Positions 45,887-58,029 of a DNA stretch of 64,000 nt are shown piece by piece; within the stretch, counting starts at the first letter, position 1, and the number at the start of each line of letters is the position of its first letter. A program made the translations under genes and the position numbers. The notes under the pieces were generated by a model that was given only the letters and a program-made list of their open reading frames with translations, searched no databases and was not told the origin of the DNA. The DNA comes from Musa acuminata AAA Group (lineage: Eukaryota > Streptophyta > Magnoliopsida > Zingiberales > Musaceae), in assembly GCF_036884655.1 (NCBI RefSeq), contig NC_088342.1, positions 29,402,001 through 29,466,000 on the forward strand, in the 5' to 3' direction.

Positions 45887-46136
45887 ATGTGATGGAGATT
45901 ATGGAGCAGCAAAAGTCATGCTGAGACCTGCTTCACCTGGTACTGGTGTCATTGCTGGTGGAGCTGTCAGGATTGTGTTGGAGATGGCTGGTGTAGAGAA
46001 TGCTCTGGGGAAGCAACTAGGGAGTAAAAATGCCCTTAACAATGCAAGAGCAACTGTTGCCGCTGTCCAGAGGATGAGGCAGTTCCGAGATGTCGCTCGT
46101 GAGCGTGGAATCCCAATGGAAGAATTGTGGCAGTGA
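45887..46136 (+). CDS. RPS5: Plastid ribosomal protein uS5, exon 2
   Basis: Residues 221-302, preceded by the acceptor TCTATAG. It holds the C-terminal S5 domain: [46 protein letters not shown] and the end [12 protein letters not shown]. Exons of 659 and 250 nt join to 909 nt without a stop. The C-terminal domain contacts uS4 and uS8 at the back of the small subunit. The exon stays clean despite the repeat-laden intron, as expected for an essential gene. Confidence 0.95.
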
Positions 46137-46699
46137 ACCAAACCCAAAGGCTGTTTCTGCTAAATCTGTTTGACAGTTCTGTTGACTCTTTTCATTTGGA
46201 AAAAAATTGCAAAATTTACCCTTATCTACGATTTCCATATGTTTGCACCCCCAACTTATATCAATCATCTCCGACAGGATCCTTATTTTTCACTGCAGGA
46301 TATTTGTGTTTTTTTTTTTTTGAAAGATAAATGAGAAAGACAGGATATAAGTCCAATACCTTGCGATGTACCGCAGGATACTTGTGTTGGTTATGGTGTA
46401 TGCAGAAGCAAATCAGCCAATATTCTCAAAAGCCTTCATTTCTGGTTAGATCAGTTTGGGGCATTTTGTCGGTAGCATTATATGAATGTTGATCTTTGTG
46501 GTAGACACATGGAAAGGAAATTAATACTGCAAATTACTAAGCTGCATAAGCCTCGATGATTGTGCCGATGATGTACTGTTTAAATTCAGCACAATTGAAA
46601 AAATAGATGATAAATATGAATAGCTTTTTTGGTAAGTGGTGCATTGCTATATGTCGACCCAAGTAAGTAAGTAGTTGAGACATTATAGCTTGTTTTTAA

Positions 46700-46700
<1 letters not shown>
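46137..46700. other. RPS5 3' region
   Basis: Probable 3' UTR followed by AT-rich sequence. No other gene is seen. Confidence 0.5.

Positions 46701-46702
<2 letters not shown>

Positions 46703-46738
<36 letters not shown>
46703..46738. repeat. (AT)n microsatellite
   Basis: An uninterrupted AT run of about 36 bp, at the edge of the second Tork remnant. Confidence 0.9.
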
Positions 46739-46740
<2 letters not shown>

Positions 46741-46901
46741 TGGTGTTTTATTTGATTATGGTGTTGTATTTGATTATGGTTCCATTTAATTCTGCTATCT
46801 GTTATGGTCTGCTAGTATTTTTTATATACAAAAGCTCATTTCTCTTTATATCCCATCAACTGATATCGTAGGGTTGTGGTGATTTAATTTTTATATTTGA
46901 A

Positions 46902-47430
46902 TATGGAGTTCAGTAATGTTTCTCGCATAATTAGTTTAAATGGAAATAATTGGATAATATGGAAATCAAGAATGAAAGATCTCTTATATTGCAAAGATTT
47001 ATATGGATTTTTGCAAGGAGATAGTGCAAAACTCACAACTATGACAAATGATGGTAGAAGAGGTTAGATCGAAAAACAGTTAGGTTTATTCGACAGTGGC
47101 TTGATGATAGTGTCTTTCACTATGTTTCTACTGAAAGATCTGCATATTCTCTTTGGAAAAAATTGGAAGATTTTTATGAAAGAAAAACAGCATGTAACAA
47201 AGCTTTTTTGATTAGAAAACTTGTGAACCTAAAATATAGATATGGTGCTTCTATTGCTGAGTATTTGAATGAAATGCAGAGTATTACTAACTAGTTATCT
47301 TCTATAAAAATATCTCTTGATGAGTTGCAGGCATTGTTACTTTTTAGTTCATTACCAGAAAGTTGGGAGACACTAATGGTTTCCCTCAGTAATTTTGCGT
47401 CAAATGGTGTTGTACTATGAGTCAAGTAAC
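46902..47430 (+). pseudogene. Tork II gag remnant
   Basis: Starts MEFSNVSRIISLNGNNWIIW and goes on MKDLLYCKDLYGFLQGD, then breaks into other frames (for example RLVNLKYR-like and SLPESWETLM-like peptides). It matches the gag at 60140. Stops and frameshifts prevent expression. Confidence 0.7.
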
Positions 47431-47433
47431 AAG

Positions 47434-48296
47434 TGTTGGGTTGTCTTGGGGGCGACATCACATGCGCAGCGGAAGAATAAGAAAACAAAATCCCCGATTC
47501 CCAAAGAGATGTTCGTCATCGTGCGAAGATTGGTGCGCAAAATCCGCGAAACTTAAAACTGCGTATAGGGTAGATTGTGTTACCTAGGAAGATCATATAT
47601 CCCTGTTTCCTCGCAGATCTTTAGGAGAGGGTGAAGGAGGTCAAGCGTCCTCCTCTCTAGCGGTGATACACACAGCAAGACTACGACGACGCTCCTCAAA
47701 ACTTCAGGCCTACTCTGAGATGGAGAGGGGGAGGAGAATAGGAGAGGCAAGCAAAAGCTTTGACCTATGAGGCTCTGAATCCCTCCTATTTATAGAGACC
47801 CCCTGTCAAACCCTAATGGGTCCTCCCCTCTTGGGTATTGGATCTGCATCCAATAAAACAATGGCTCCGTCGGATATCTCATATCCGAACCTCTACTCAT
47901 CGCAATGCCTACCATATGTGTGTGACCCTCTAGGCCCAATATCGAGCTGGCCGTGAGTCATACCTGTCAGAACTCCTTTTAACTCAGTGAATTATTATCT
48001 CTATAATAATTCACTTGACTCATCGACTACGGACGTACTAGGCCACTACGCCTTAGTCCCCAGACGATACAGGGGAATCCAATCCATTGGACCTATCTGT
48101 CCTCAGTTACCATGTACCTATAGTCCCTTATCCATCTAATATCCCTGAGACCGTATATCGAGCATTGTGCTGTCAGACTCATACGGTTTCTACTCGAGTC
48201 TCGCTCTAATGGATTCTCTCGAAGAACTCTTTCTCTCTCAACCCGAATGACCCTGACTAGGGATTTTTCTGAGCAAGAACACATGGGATATTCCTC
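47434..48296 (-). repeat. Non-coding LTR, conserved part, copy 1
   Basis: Plus-strand start TGTTGGGTTGTCTTGGGGGC. About 860 bp match 49799-50656 with roughly 10% differences. TATA box on the minus strand at 47788-47795 (TATTTATA on plus). Beyond 48296 (CTCAGGTCACCGGTAACATC) the two copies are unrelated. Confidence 0.75.
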
Positions 48297-49798
48297 GTAT
48301 ACTATGCCCTCAGGTCACCGGTAACATCTCTATGTCGTAAGCAAGATAGCGAATCACGATATAGGTGAGTCTCGAGGGACTTGACCAACTCAACCTACAC
48401 TAGGAATCGGTTCCTACTTATAACGATGGAAGACCACATGGGTCAATCTAATTGCCTCACGTTTACCGACTTAATATTATCGAGAGATGGTTCTATGATT
48501 TGGTCTCCTAATATGACATGTCACACATATACATATTTAATATATATCTACATTGCATGCAAATATATATACATATCTAGTATGTGTATAAGCAATCATA
48601 CCAGATGATAATGAACCACAACCTAATATGATTAGGCCCGAGCCAGTAGGTCTAATTACTTACATCAAGATCTATGTGTGCAACGGTGCATCTTCATGCC
48701 CTGTGATCGTCCATCTCGTCCTCGTCGGTTCTGTCGATATCTTGATGCATTTTCATGCATCACGATCGTCCGTCTCATGGGTCCTGCTACCGCATCCACA
48801 CTCCCGCTGCGCCTCCTCATGTGATTACAACTTAATCATAGGCACGCAGGCCCGACAATAAACGAGAAATATAATGGAGGCTCGCAGACCTAAATAATAA
48901 TAATCACAAGTACACATATCACACGGTCCATGATCATCCGTCCACACATCATACATCACATGTATAAATAATCATCATCATGTAGGACTACTAGATAATA
49001 ATAAAAATAATAATCAACTAAACCTTTTAATTAATTAATATTTTCTGAAATCAGAGACATGTAGGAAATTTCTGAATTTATAGGGGTATTTTCGTAATTT
49101 AGACAAAAGACAGAAGCTGGAATTTCTCAAATTTCGAGGGACAAAACTGTCTTTTGCCCAGAAAACCCTAATGCCCTACTACCCTTTGCTGCTGCCGCCG
49201 CCGCCACCCTGCTGGCGGCGGCCTGTGCGGCGAGGGGCGGGGCGCTGCCGCTGCAGGTGGGCGACCCCGCGGGCGTCGCCGCCTCCGCGGGCAGTTCTGC
49301 CGGCGGGGCAACGCCCGCAGGCGGTGCTGCCCCTGCAGGTTGGCGCCCCAGCGGGCGCCGCCGCCTCCGCGGGCGGTTCTGCCCGCGAGGCAGCGCCCGC
49401 AGGCGGTGCTGCCTCGCTGGCGGCCGCCCCTGCGGGGTTTTTGCCCGTGGGAGCAGCGGCCACAGGCGCCGCTGCCCTGCGGTGCCTCAGCCCGCGCTGC
49501 TGCCCCGCGGCGCCTCTGCCCGCGGGCTCAGCGGCCGCAGGCGCCTCTACCCGCGGGCTGCCAGCCCCGCCGGCCGGCTGCTGCAGCCACAGCGCTTGCG
49601 CATGCGCCGGCGCTGTGCTGCCTGGCTGCGGCTGCGGCTGCCGCTGCAGGTAGCTGCAGGCATGCAGATCGAGGGCAGCAACTGTTGCTGCCCTTCCTCG
49701 CTTTTGCGTCAATGATTTTGACATCAAAATTCTTCCTAAACACAACACACGCAGTTCAAAACCAATCATTCACACGAACAACCTGGCTCTGATACCAC
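48297..49798 (-). other. Distal U3 of copy 1 and short internal region with GC-rich core
   Basis: About 48297-49100 is AT-rich. About 49150-49680 is very GC-rich and built of imperfect 84-88-bp repeats with GCCGCCGCCTCCGCGGGC motifs. It opens Ala/Gly/Pro-rich frames on both strands, which reflects composition rather than coding. On the minus strand a PBS (TGGTATCAGAGCC, 49785-49797) follows the LTR at 49799. Confidence 0.6.
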
Positions 49799-51240
49799 TG
49801 TTGGGAAATCTTGGGGATGACATCACATGCGCAGCGGAAGAACAAAAAAATAAAATCTCCGATTCCCAAAAAGATGTTCGTCATCGTGCGAAGATCGGTG
49901 CGCAAAATCCACGAAACTTAAAACTGCGTATAGAGTAGGTTGTGTTACCTAGGGAGATCGTATATCCCTGTTTCCTTGCAGATCCTTAGGAGAGGGTGAA
50001 GGAGGTCAAGCGTCCTCCTCTCTAGCGGTGATCCACACACACAGCAGGGTTGCGACAACGCGCCAGGCCTACTATGAGGTGGAGAGGAAGAGGAGAATAG
50101 AAAAGGCAAGTAAAGGCTCTAGCCTATGAGGCTCTAAATCCCTCCTATTTATAGAGATCCCTTGTCAAACCCTAATGGGTCCGCCCTTAGTGGGTATTGG
50201 ATCTGCATCGAATAAGATAAGGGCTCCATCGGATATCTCATATCTGAACCTCTACTCATCGCAATGCCTACCATATGTGTGTGACCCTCTAGGCCCAATA
50301 TCGAGCTGGCCGTGAGTCATACCCGTCAGAACTCCTTCTAACTCAGTGAATTATTATCTCTGTAATAATTCACTTGACTCATCGACTACGGACGTACTAG
50401 GCCACTACGCCGTAGTCCCTAGACGATACAGGGGAATCCAATCCATTGGACCTGTTTGTCCTCAGTTACCGTGTACCTATAGTCCCTCATCCATCTAATA
50501 TCCCAGAGATCGTATATCGAGCATGGTGTTGTCAGACCCATACGGTTTCTGCTCGAGTCTCGCTCTAATCGGATTCTCCCGGAGAATTCTTTCTCTCTCA
50601 ACCCGAATGACCCTAGTCAGGGATTTGTCTGAGCGAGAACATATGAGATATTCCTCTCATGATGCCGAGAGTGGATGATCCTCTATCGACACTCAATAGC
50701 CCTCGTAAGGTCGACTACCACTCCCAATGACCAGTTGTACTAGATCTGGGACAGCCAAACCTATAAGTCTGGTATCAAAGAGTGGAACACTCATATAGGA
50801 CATCCTTTGTGTCTCAAGTCTAAGAACCAGATACACCACTAGGACTACGGAATCGCTGTTTGACAATAAGGCATCATCAACCATCCAGCATTCCATAAGC
50901 GGATCAATTAGTGAACTCATTCTCCAATGAGCACCTGTATCCCTAGTGTCCCTACACGAGCAGCTATGAGACCAACTGCATCCATCATATGAACGGGTAT
51001 ACAGCACACCAGTCTATCCGGTTATCACGATGTCCCTCTCGAGTAACCTATGACCGGGATTATTTAGGATATGTGTTTAAAGGTGAATCGATCTCATTAT
51101 TGTGATCTCATCACGATCCGATTCCCATTGCACAAATCCAAGGACATCACAATATATATATGCACATATGCAATAGTTATAAAGTGATATACGCCAAAAT
51201 ATAATAAGCAAAAAGATTCTATATCAAGTCACACGTGCCA
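49799..51240 (-). repeat. Non-coding LTR, copy 2 (5' LTR in minus orientation)
   Basis: Plus-strand start TGTTGGGAAATCTTGGGG, directly after the minus-strand PBS. TATA box on the minus strand at 50147-50154. 49799-50656 matches copy 1; 50657-51240 (CTCATGATGCCGAGAGTGG onward) does not. The outer edge near 51240 is set by where copia protease homology resumes. Confidence 0.65.
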
Positions 51241-51255
51241 TCACTCACGTGATTG

Positions 51256-52880
51256 GCTTGTTGGGCACCTATGACTAGCAATATCTATTTAAAGACCAAC
51301 CTTGGCTGCAAGTTGGTGCTTGAGGATATGAGGCATATGATTGACTTGAGGCTGAATTTAATTTTAGTTGAAAAAATAGATGATGAAGACTATGATAGCA
51401 TATTTTACAAAGGGCAATGGAAGTTTAGTAAGGATTCTCTTGTTATAATTAGTAGAAAGAAATGTCATACTTTGTACAGGTTGCAAGCTAAAGCTTATGA
51501 TGAGTAGTTAAATGTTACAGAGAAAGACTTCAACATGGAGTTATGGCTATGATGAGCAGTTAAATGTTACAGAGAAAGACTTCAACATGGAGTTATGGCA
51601 TAGGCGACTGGGACACATGAGCGAGAAGGGGCTGCAAACTCTTTCCAAGAGAGAGATATTGCCAGACCTCAGAGGTATACATTTAAACCCTTGTATTGAT
51701 TGTTTGGCTGGTAAACAACATAGAGTTTCATTTACTAATCCTGCTTTGTCTAGAAAAATGCATAACTTAGATCGTGTTTATACAAATGTATATGATCCTT
51801 TGAGGACAAAAACTCATGGTTGATTTGTTGATATTTCCGGTATAAGTGGTGCACTTTATTTTGTCACTTTTATAAATGATTTTTCTAGGAAAGTTTGGGC
51901 CTATGCTTTGAAGATCAAGTGATTAATGTACTCAAAGAGTTTCATGCCAGGGTTGAAAGAAAGATAAAAAAAGGCAATTGAAATGCATAAGATCAGATAA
52001 TGGTGGTGAGTACACAGGATTATTTGATGATTATTGCAGGTCACAAGGGATCCAACATGAGATGATAGTTCTTGGTACACCTCAACATAATGCAATTACA
52101 GAGAGGTTAAATCGCACCATCATGAAAAATATAAGATATATGCTTTCATAGGCCAAGCTACCCAAAAGGTTTTGGGATAAGGCTTTAAAGACTGCAATTG
52201 ATGTGATCAACTTGTCGCCATGTATAACTCTAGATAGTGATGTTGCAGAGCATGTATGGTCAGGGAAAGATGTTTCTTACAGGCATTTGAGAGTGTTTGG
52301 TTGTCGTGCATTTGAATATGTTCGATACAATAAGAGGTCCAAACTAGATAATAAGACTAAAGAATATATTTTTCTTGATTACTCACATGATCAGTTTGGT
52401 TACATGCTTTGGAATCCAGAAAAGCAGAAGGTGTTCAAAAGCAGAGATGTAGTTTTCTTTGAGGATCAAACCTTTGAAGATTTGAAGAAAAAGACACCGA
52501 CCAAGACTTCTACAGAAGGATTAGCAGATTGTGACCCAATTACTCCTCCAGTATATCAGGGTGATGAGAGAGATATGCAAAAAGATGGTATAGAGCTTGA
52601 TGTTGATCTGCCTACAGGACATGTTGAGTAAGAAGAAGTTGGAGAGCAACTTCCCATAGAATCTCAGTTGATAAGATCTTCTAGACAACGTCAACCTTCC
52701 AGAAGATACTCTACAGATGAGTATGTGATGCTTACTGATACAAGTGAACCAGAAAGTTACCAGGAACGAGTTGAAAGTGAGTAGAAAAAGAACCAGTTGC
52801 AGCTTTAGAAAATTCACACAGATGACAACGAAGCAGACATGTTGACAAAGACCTTACCAAAAGAAAGACAGGAGATATAT
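51256..52880 (+). pseudogene. Tork II pol remnant (protease end, integrase)
   Basis: Homology to NIYLKTNLGCKLVLEDMRHM (end of protease), [20 protein letters not shown] (pre-integrase), CIDCLAGKQHRVSF, SALYFVTF with FSRKVWAYA, then VFGCRAFEYV and FFEDQTFEDL. After about 52790 the frame jumps to KIHTDDNEADMLTKTLPKER, the C-terminal end of RNase H, so RT is lost. A 52-bp tandem duplication at 51496-51599 adds a stop and repeats DFNMEL. Confidence 0.75.
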
Positions 52881-52952
52881 TGATAGTTGGTCGGTATGAC
52901 TTCACATTTAGGAGTCATAGGATAGCCTCTCTTATGGGCTGAAGGGGGAGGT

Positions 52953-53395
52953 TGTTGGGCTGACAGCCCATATTCAGCCTAAGGTGGGCTTTATCAGCCC
53001 ACAGCTTACCCCATCTTAACATAACCCTAATTTATATTAGGGGGGGGGTGTGATAGCTATAAAAAAAGGCAGAAAAAGGCAACAAGAAGGTAGTTTTTGG
53101 CAGCCATGGGATTCCAAAGAAAAGGAGGAGAACAAGGTAGAAAAGGAAAATAAAGAAAGGGAAGAAGACAAGGACAGTACAGAAAGACTGTTCTCAATCA
53201 TCTAGCAATGCCTTCATCTCAGGTTAAATCAGATCTATAGTGGATTATCTCTAGTTTGCCCCAAGTTTTTACCTTTCATATTGAAGAGGTTTTCCACGTA
53301 TATTTTGGTGTTATATTTGATTGTAGTTCTATTTAATTCCACTGTGTATTATGACCTACTAAAATTTGTTCATATACAAAGTCATGACAAAGCCA
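52953..53395 (+). repeat. Tork II 3' LTR
   Basis: Begins TGTTGGGCTGACAGCCC after the tract GGGCTGAAGGGGGAGG. It shares blocks with the LTR at 28111. The end is approximate. Confidence 0.7.
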
Positions 53396-54905
53396 CTTCC
53401 CAAAGCTTGCTTCTTGCGAGCCATGAACTACCGTCCCATCACGTTAGAGAACTTGGCTGCTTCACAAGTACATGAAAAATGAGCCCAATTTATGCCTTCC
53501 ACTCCCCATCATAAATTCTCGACGAGTCCTACACAATCACTGCCATTCTCATGTTACATCTCTCATCAATGCCTTGCGTATCCTTTATTCCGTTCCACCT
53601 TGAACCAACCATTCTCATGTTAATCCTCTTGAGATGCATCGAGACACGGTCACAAATCATACAGATTTTGTACTATTTTGCCATACCCATAATTAACTCT
53701 CCCAATGCTGAAGCAAAGAGAATCGGTTCGGGTCATCAGGATAACTCGAGCATCGAATAAGGAGAATCCCATTGACGTCCATTCTCATCCATCTATTTTC
53801 ATAGATTTTCCCCAACTCAGACCACCCATTATTTTATGCATTACTATTTCGGATAGGTCTATCTCAGTACCTCTCGAGTTTATAATGAATGTCTTGAGAA
53901 AGGTGAATCGGATCGCTAGCCCTCATCAACTGAATTCACTATATGATAAGTCAGCATCTCATCTTTCAATTTCCGATCATTCTTTTTTGGCTCTAAGTAT
54001 GAGGTCGAAATGAAACAAGTAATCGACAAGTTTTCTGGGACACACTGCATTACTCGTATGCTTACCGAAGGAAAATTGAGGACATATACTAATATCCTAT
54101 GAGGAAAAGTCATACGAAGTCTGTCTGCTTCGTATATCAAGTAAATCCGTTGAGCAGCAGAATACCAAGCTTCTACATTTTAACTCGGCGGTCAACTTTG
54201 CATGTGCAGATAGGAGGATTTCAGCCGAGAAGCCCACCAGAAGATGATATTTTCCAACACGAGATATGTTAGACAAAGAGAGAGGGAAAGAAGAAAAGAA
54301 CAATGGCATGGATATTTCATTCAGTTTCCTTCGTCGCATGATGACCATGAATCAGACAGTTTTATCTCGTTGTGTGGCTTAGTATGCCACAAGATTCTGA
54401 GACCCATGAATCTTTCATGTAACTGATACCACACACAGAACCTGATCAAATCGATGAATGCATAAATATCACTGATTAACTACTTACTTTGATATCCTCC
54501 CTCAACCCAACCCATATTGATGAGGTGCTTTTGCTTCTTTCTTCATCGGAAATAGAAGACGGTAACTCCAAACTTTTGGTTTCATCGTACACTAAATTAA
54601 TTGGCTCGGAACTTAATTCTTATTTTGAAATTACAATGACCACTCACCAGTTGTTTGGGGAGTGAAGATGGTTACTTTCACTATTATTCTCACACAAGTG
54701 CCAAATATTTTGATCCAAGAATGATTCATGATGGTGTGCAGGAAGGAGATTTGTTGAGCCTGTTCATGACACGGTGTTTCAGATCGCAGAATAGTATTCC
54801 AGAAGAAGAGAAGAGGAAAGAAATGTAGTGGCTAAAAGGCTCGTGGTTTACTGAGAAGGTGAAGCAATAAATTCCATCTCATGTCTCCATCGACCTTCCA
54901 TTAAT

Positions 54906-54957
<52 letters not shown>

Positions 54958-55661
54958 TCATGTTAGCATGCAAATCGAAGCCAAGCAAAAAAATTAATGT
55001 GCCTTCAATGTTTGATTAGAACAATTGATTGGAAGTCTTTGATCACCCAAAGGAAGTACTTTGAGACACCGAACGCAAATCATTTCAGAGGATCGCCAAC
55101 ACATTCAATATGGTCCTTTTATTTTTTTTTTCTGCCAATCATTTATGAAAGTGATCAGCTTTTCAGGAACTGGAAAAACGACTGTCCTTTCATGATATAT
55201 GTAATAATACATATACATAATTCGGAGTTGTCGAAGCAAATCAACCTTGGGACACTTCTCGTCCAGGACTATGATCCTATGATTTGAAGTATGTGATCAG
55301 TGACACAGAAGCCATGTCTGATACGTCAAGTTTTGTGCAGATCATCAAGTGACCATGATGGATGGATTAAGGTGGCATCATCATTATTGCCTGTTAGCTT
55401 TAGCTTAAACAAGTGTATTATTCTATGATGCAATGCAGCACCAAAGCCTACAGTTGATGACCGCATGAGTCACCCCACCACACACACACACACACACACA
55501 CACCTCCTCCCTACCCCTGCGGTTGTATAAGGAAGTGAGCTCAAGATTCCCTCACCTCCTCTCACCTTCAATTAATGCATGCCGCAGGCCATACAGACTC
55601 CATGTGAGAATTCAAAACCTGCCTCCTCCTCCTCCTCTTCCTCCTGTGTCTGAGAAACCAG
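53396..55661. other. Intergenic region upstream of the OVATE family gene
   Basis: No recognisable gene. It has a (CT)n run at 54907-54950 and a (CA)n run at about 55480-55502. TATAAGG near 55527 could be the TATA box of the OFP gene; the CT- and CA-rich DNA before it is typical of plant promoters. Confidence 0.45.
54907..54950. repeat. (CT)n microsatellite
   Basis: About 44 bp of uninterrupted CT. Further simple repeats: (CA)n about 55480-55502, (CTT)n about 56425-56443, (GAA)n about 56546-56571 and (CT)n about 57998-58027. Confidence 0.9.
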
Positions 55662-56333
55662 ATGGGGAAGAAGCTAGGCTTGAGCTCTCTCTTCTTCAGG
55701 CTTAGGGACACGCCAAGGCCTTCTTGCCACTCCTCTTCTCCTTCTCCTCCTTCTTCATGGCCTTGGCCTTCCTGCAAGCACCCCAAGACCAGTTCCTTCC
55801 GTGAGGTGGAGGGCGACGCCACGTACAAGACTGTCAACTCGGTGTACGTCGAGTCCACCGAGTCGTGCTTCACCCGCTCGTCGGCGGAGCAGGAGAGCTT
55901 CTCCACGGTGTCGGACCGCTCCGGCGGTGGCTCGGTGGAGACCGTGGTGCGCGGGCTGCGGTCGGACCGGCTCTTCTTCGAGCCCGGCGGCGACACGAGC
56001 TCGATACTGGAGGAGGCGAAGGCAGGCGTGTCGCCGTTCGAGGGCAGCGTCGTGCTGGCCATGGAGTCGGAGGACCCCTACCGCGACTTCCGGCGGTCGA
56101 TGGAGGAGATGGTGGCGGCTCATGGGCTGAATGACTGGGAGCGGCTCGAGGAGCTGCTGGTTTGGTATCTAAAGGTCAACGGGAAGAAGACCCATCGCTT
56201 CGTAGCTGCAGCCTTTGCGGATTTGGTCCTAGGCCTTGCTTCACCTCGGCCTCCTCCGTCTTCTTCCTCATCATCTTCCAATTCTTTTAAGATCGAGGCA
56301 ATCAAAGAGGCGGAGAGAAGTGAGTCCAGTTGA
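55662..56333 (+). CDS. OVATE family protein (OFP), transcriptional repressor
   Basis: 223 residues, no intron, as usual for OFPs. The OVATE domain is at about 128-192 (SVVLAMESEDPYRDFRRSME, NDWERLEELLVWYLKVN, THRFVAAAFADLVLGL). Residues 98-118 have RSDRLFFEPGGDTSSILEE, the motif of the OFP13/15/16/18 clade by my recollection. The N-terminus MGKKLGLSSLFFR is basic and the C-terminus is a Ser run. OFPs bind TALE homeodomain and TRM proteins, act in nucleus and cytosol, and shape organ growth. GC-rich coding sequence and an intact frame suggest a working gene. I chose the first ATG; it fits the family start. Confidence 0.93.
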   Translation: MGKKLGLSSLFFRLRDTPRPSCHSSSPSPPSSWPWPSCKHPKTSSFREVEGDATYKTVNSVYVESTESCFTRSSAEQESFSTVSDRSGGGSVETVVRGLRSDRLFFEPGGDTSSILEEAKAGVSPFEGSVVLAMESEDPYRDFRRSMEEMVAAHGLNDWERLEELLVWYLKVNGKKTHRFVAAAFADLVLGLASPRPPPSSSSSSSNSFKIEAIKEAERSESS

Positions 56334-57994
56334 CTTATTGACATGTATATTGTTCGAGTTTTTCAGATAGTGAAGTTTCAAGGCAGAGAGCTATCAACTC
56401 TCTCTCTCTCTCTCTTCTCGTTCTTCTTCTTCTTCTTCTTTTCTTCCACTTGCTATGTCTTGATTAAGCTCATGTTGTTAGTTTAATTGGAAGATAGAAG
56501 AAGCTTGTTGTCTCGATGGACTCAGATTCAGAGTTGTTCTGTCATCGAAGAAGAAGAAGAAGAAGAAGAAGAGGCCAGCCGGGTGGATGTCCTCTTGCAT
56601 AGTAGATGAGAAGGGCATCACAGTTGTAACCAATTATGGACATTAGCATGACACCCAATAATTCTGGTAGAGCAAGACAAGTGATCCTATGGATGCTTTG
56701 GAACACCACTTCTTCTGCAGCAGATGATGACAACCATGAAGCACTGCTGATGCAGGGTTGGTGTTCTCCATCAGGCCACACCCACGAGGAGTGCTGCTCT
56801 CTCATCCTTCTCCAACAGGACCTAGGAAAGGTCACATCTTTTCAGGTCAATGAGAGCAGCTGTCTGATTCTTTTTATCACTCAATTACAAGGTGTTAATG
56901 TTGAGTTTCTTCGTTAATTGAAGAACATGGAATGTCCCAACTCCACCTGGCCTGCTTCTCCCACCCAGATACCACTAATTTTTGTATCTCTACTATCTCT
57001 ATCTTCAATCTCTAATTTAAACTCTACTATCTCTACGTACTTAAGCTAATATAATCGACTATCATTTTATTAAATGATAGTCAGTCGGATTTAAGCTGAA
57101 TAGACTCATTCGTCGAGGCTTTATCCCAAGGAAACTTAGTACAGAATAATTGCCGTCAAATAAGATAACCAGCCAAGAAATCCTAGTGAAAACTCTTTGT
57201 AACAGTTGTTACTTGTACGAGGAAGACGTATCTATCTCATCTCCTTTCCTTTCACAAGAAGACAAAAAGGTTAAGCAGCCTTAAACTTCATCCACTAACA
57301 AAGCCTGCACATGGGTTAATTATGGCATGCATCACTGTCTAACTTTAGAGAAGGACGAGGAGATGGATAAGAATTAGATTCTTGTCTGTAGTTTCAACTG
57401 AGAAGCTTCTAAAACCTGCATCGTGTTGTGAACTGCCAAAAACCATGCAAAAGCCCTTTGTTTCCTGAGCAATTAATTAATACTTGTTGGGGCGACCATC
57501 GTCATTAATAATATATATTACACTGCTCGAGAAAGCCAGTTATGGAAGGGCTAAAACCATACTCAGATATGTTATTTAAATAGAGCAACAATGTAGTCAT
57601 CACATTGCTGACTGCTCTGAACCCAAGCAACTGGTGGTTACTTTCCTCCCACTCCTTTCCTGCAGGTTGGAATTGCCAAATGTGTTAGCGAGAGACACTT
57701 TATTTCGAGGGAAATTGATGTTAAGTTAACAAGGCCTGACATCCTTGGGTGTCAACACATTGTGTTAATGTTAATCACAAGCATTGAAGTGCATGACTTT
57801 TAATGAGGACTTGCTCATTGGGGTTGGGGGGGGAAGACCAGAGCAACTTGTTTAGTCATTGTGTCTGATGCAGCTGCACACCACACGTCCACAGTAGCTG
57901 CTGTGTCTGCTTAACGGCTTTAAGCCCTCTATACTTTTGATCTTTAGATTAATTGGCATCAACACTAGTTCCAAAAGAGCCTTAGCCTAATGGT

Positions 57995-58029
<35 letters not shown>

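Larger units (their letters stand above)
46740..53395 (+). mobile_element. Tork/Tnt1-type Ty1-copia remnant II with nested non-coding LTR sequences
   Basis: End of the 5' LTR at 46740-46859, gag at 46902-47430, nested sequences about 47434-51240, pol from about 51256 to 52880, 3' LTR from 52953. The 5' LTR end and the 3' LTR share blocks such as TTTGATTATGGTTCCATTTAATTC. RT and most of RNase H are deleted. Much decayed. Confidence 0.75.

Noticed and set aside
49171..49792. Long Ala/Gly/Pro-rich frames on both strands
   Set aside because: They overlap in several frames on both strands, follow from the GC-rich repeat, and match no domain.
55568..56134. Other frames over the OFP gene
   Set aside because: Shadow frames; OVATE homology is only in the 55662 frame.
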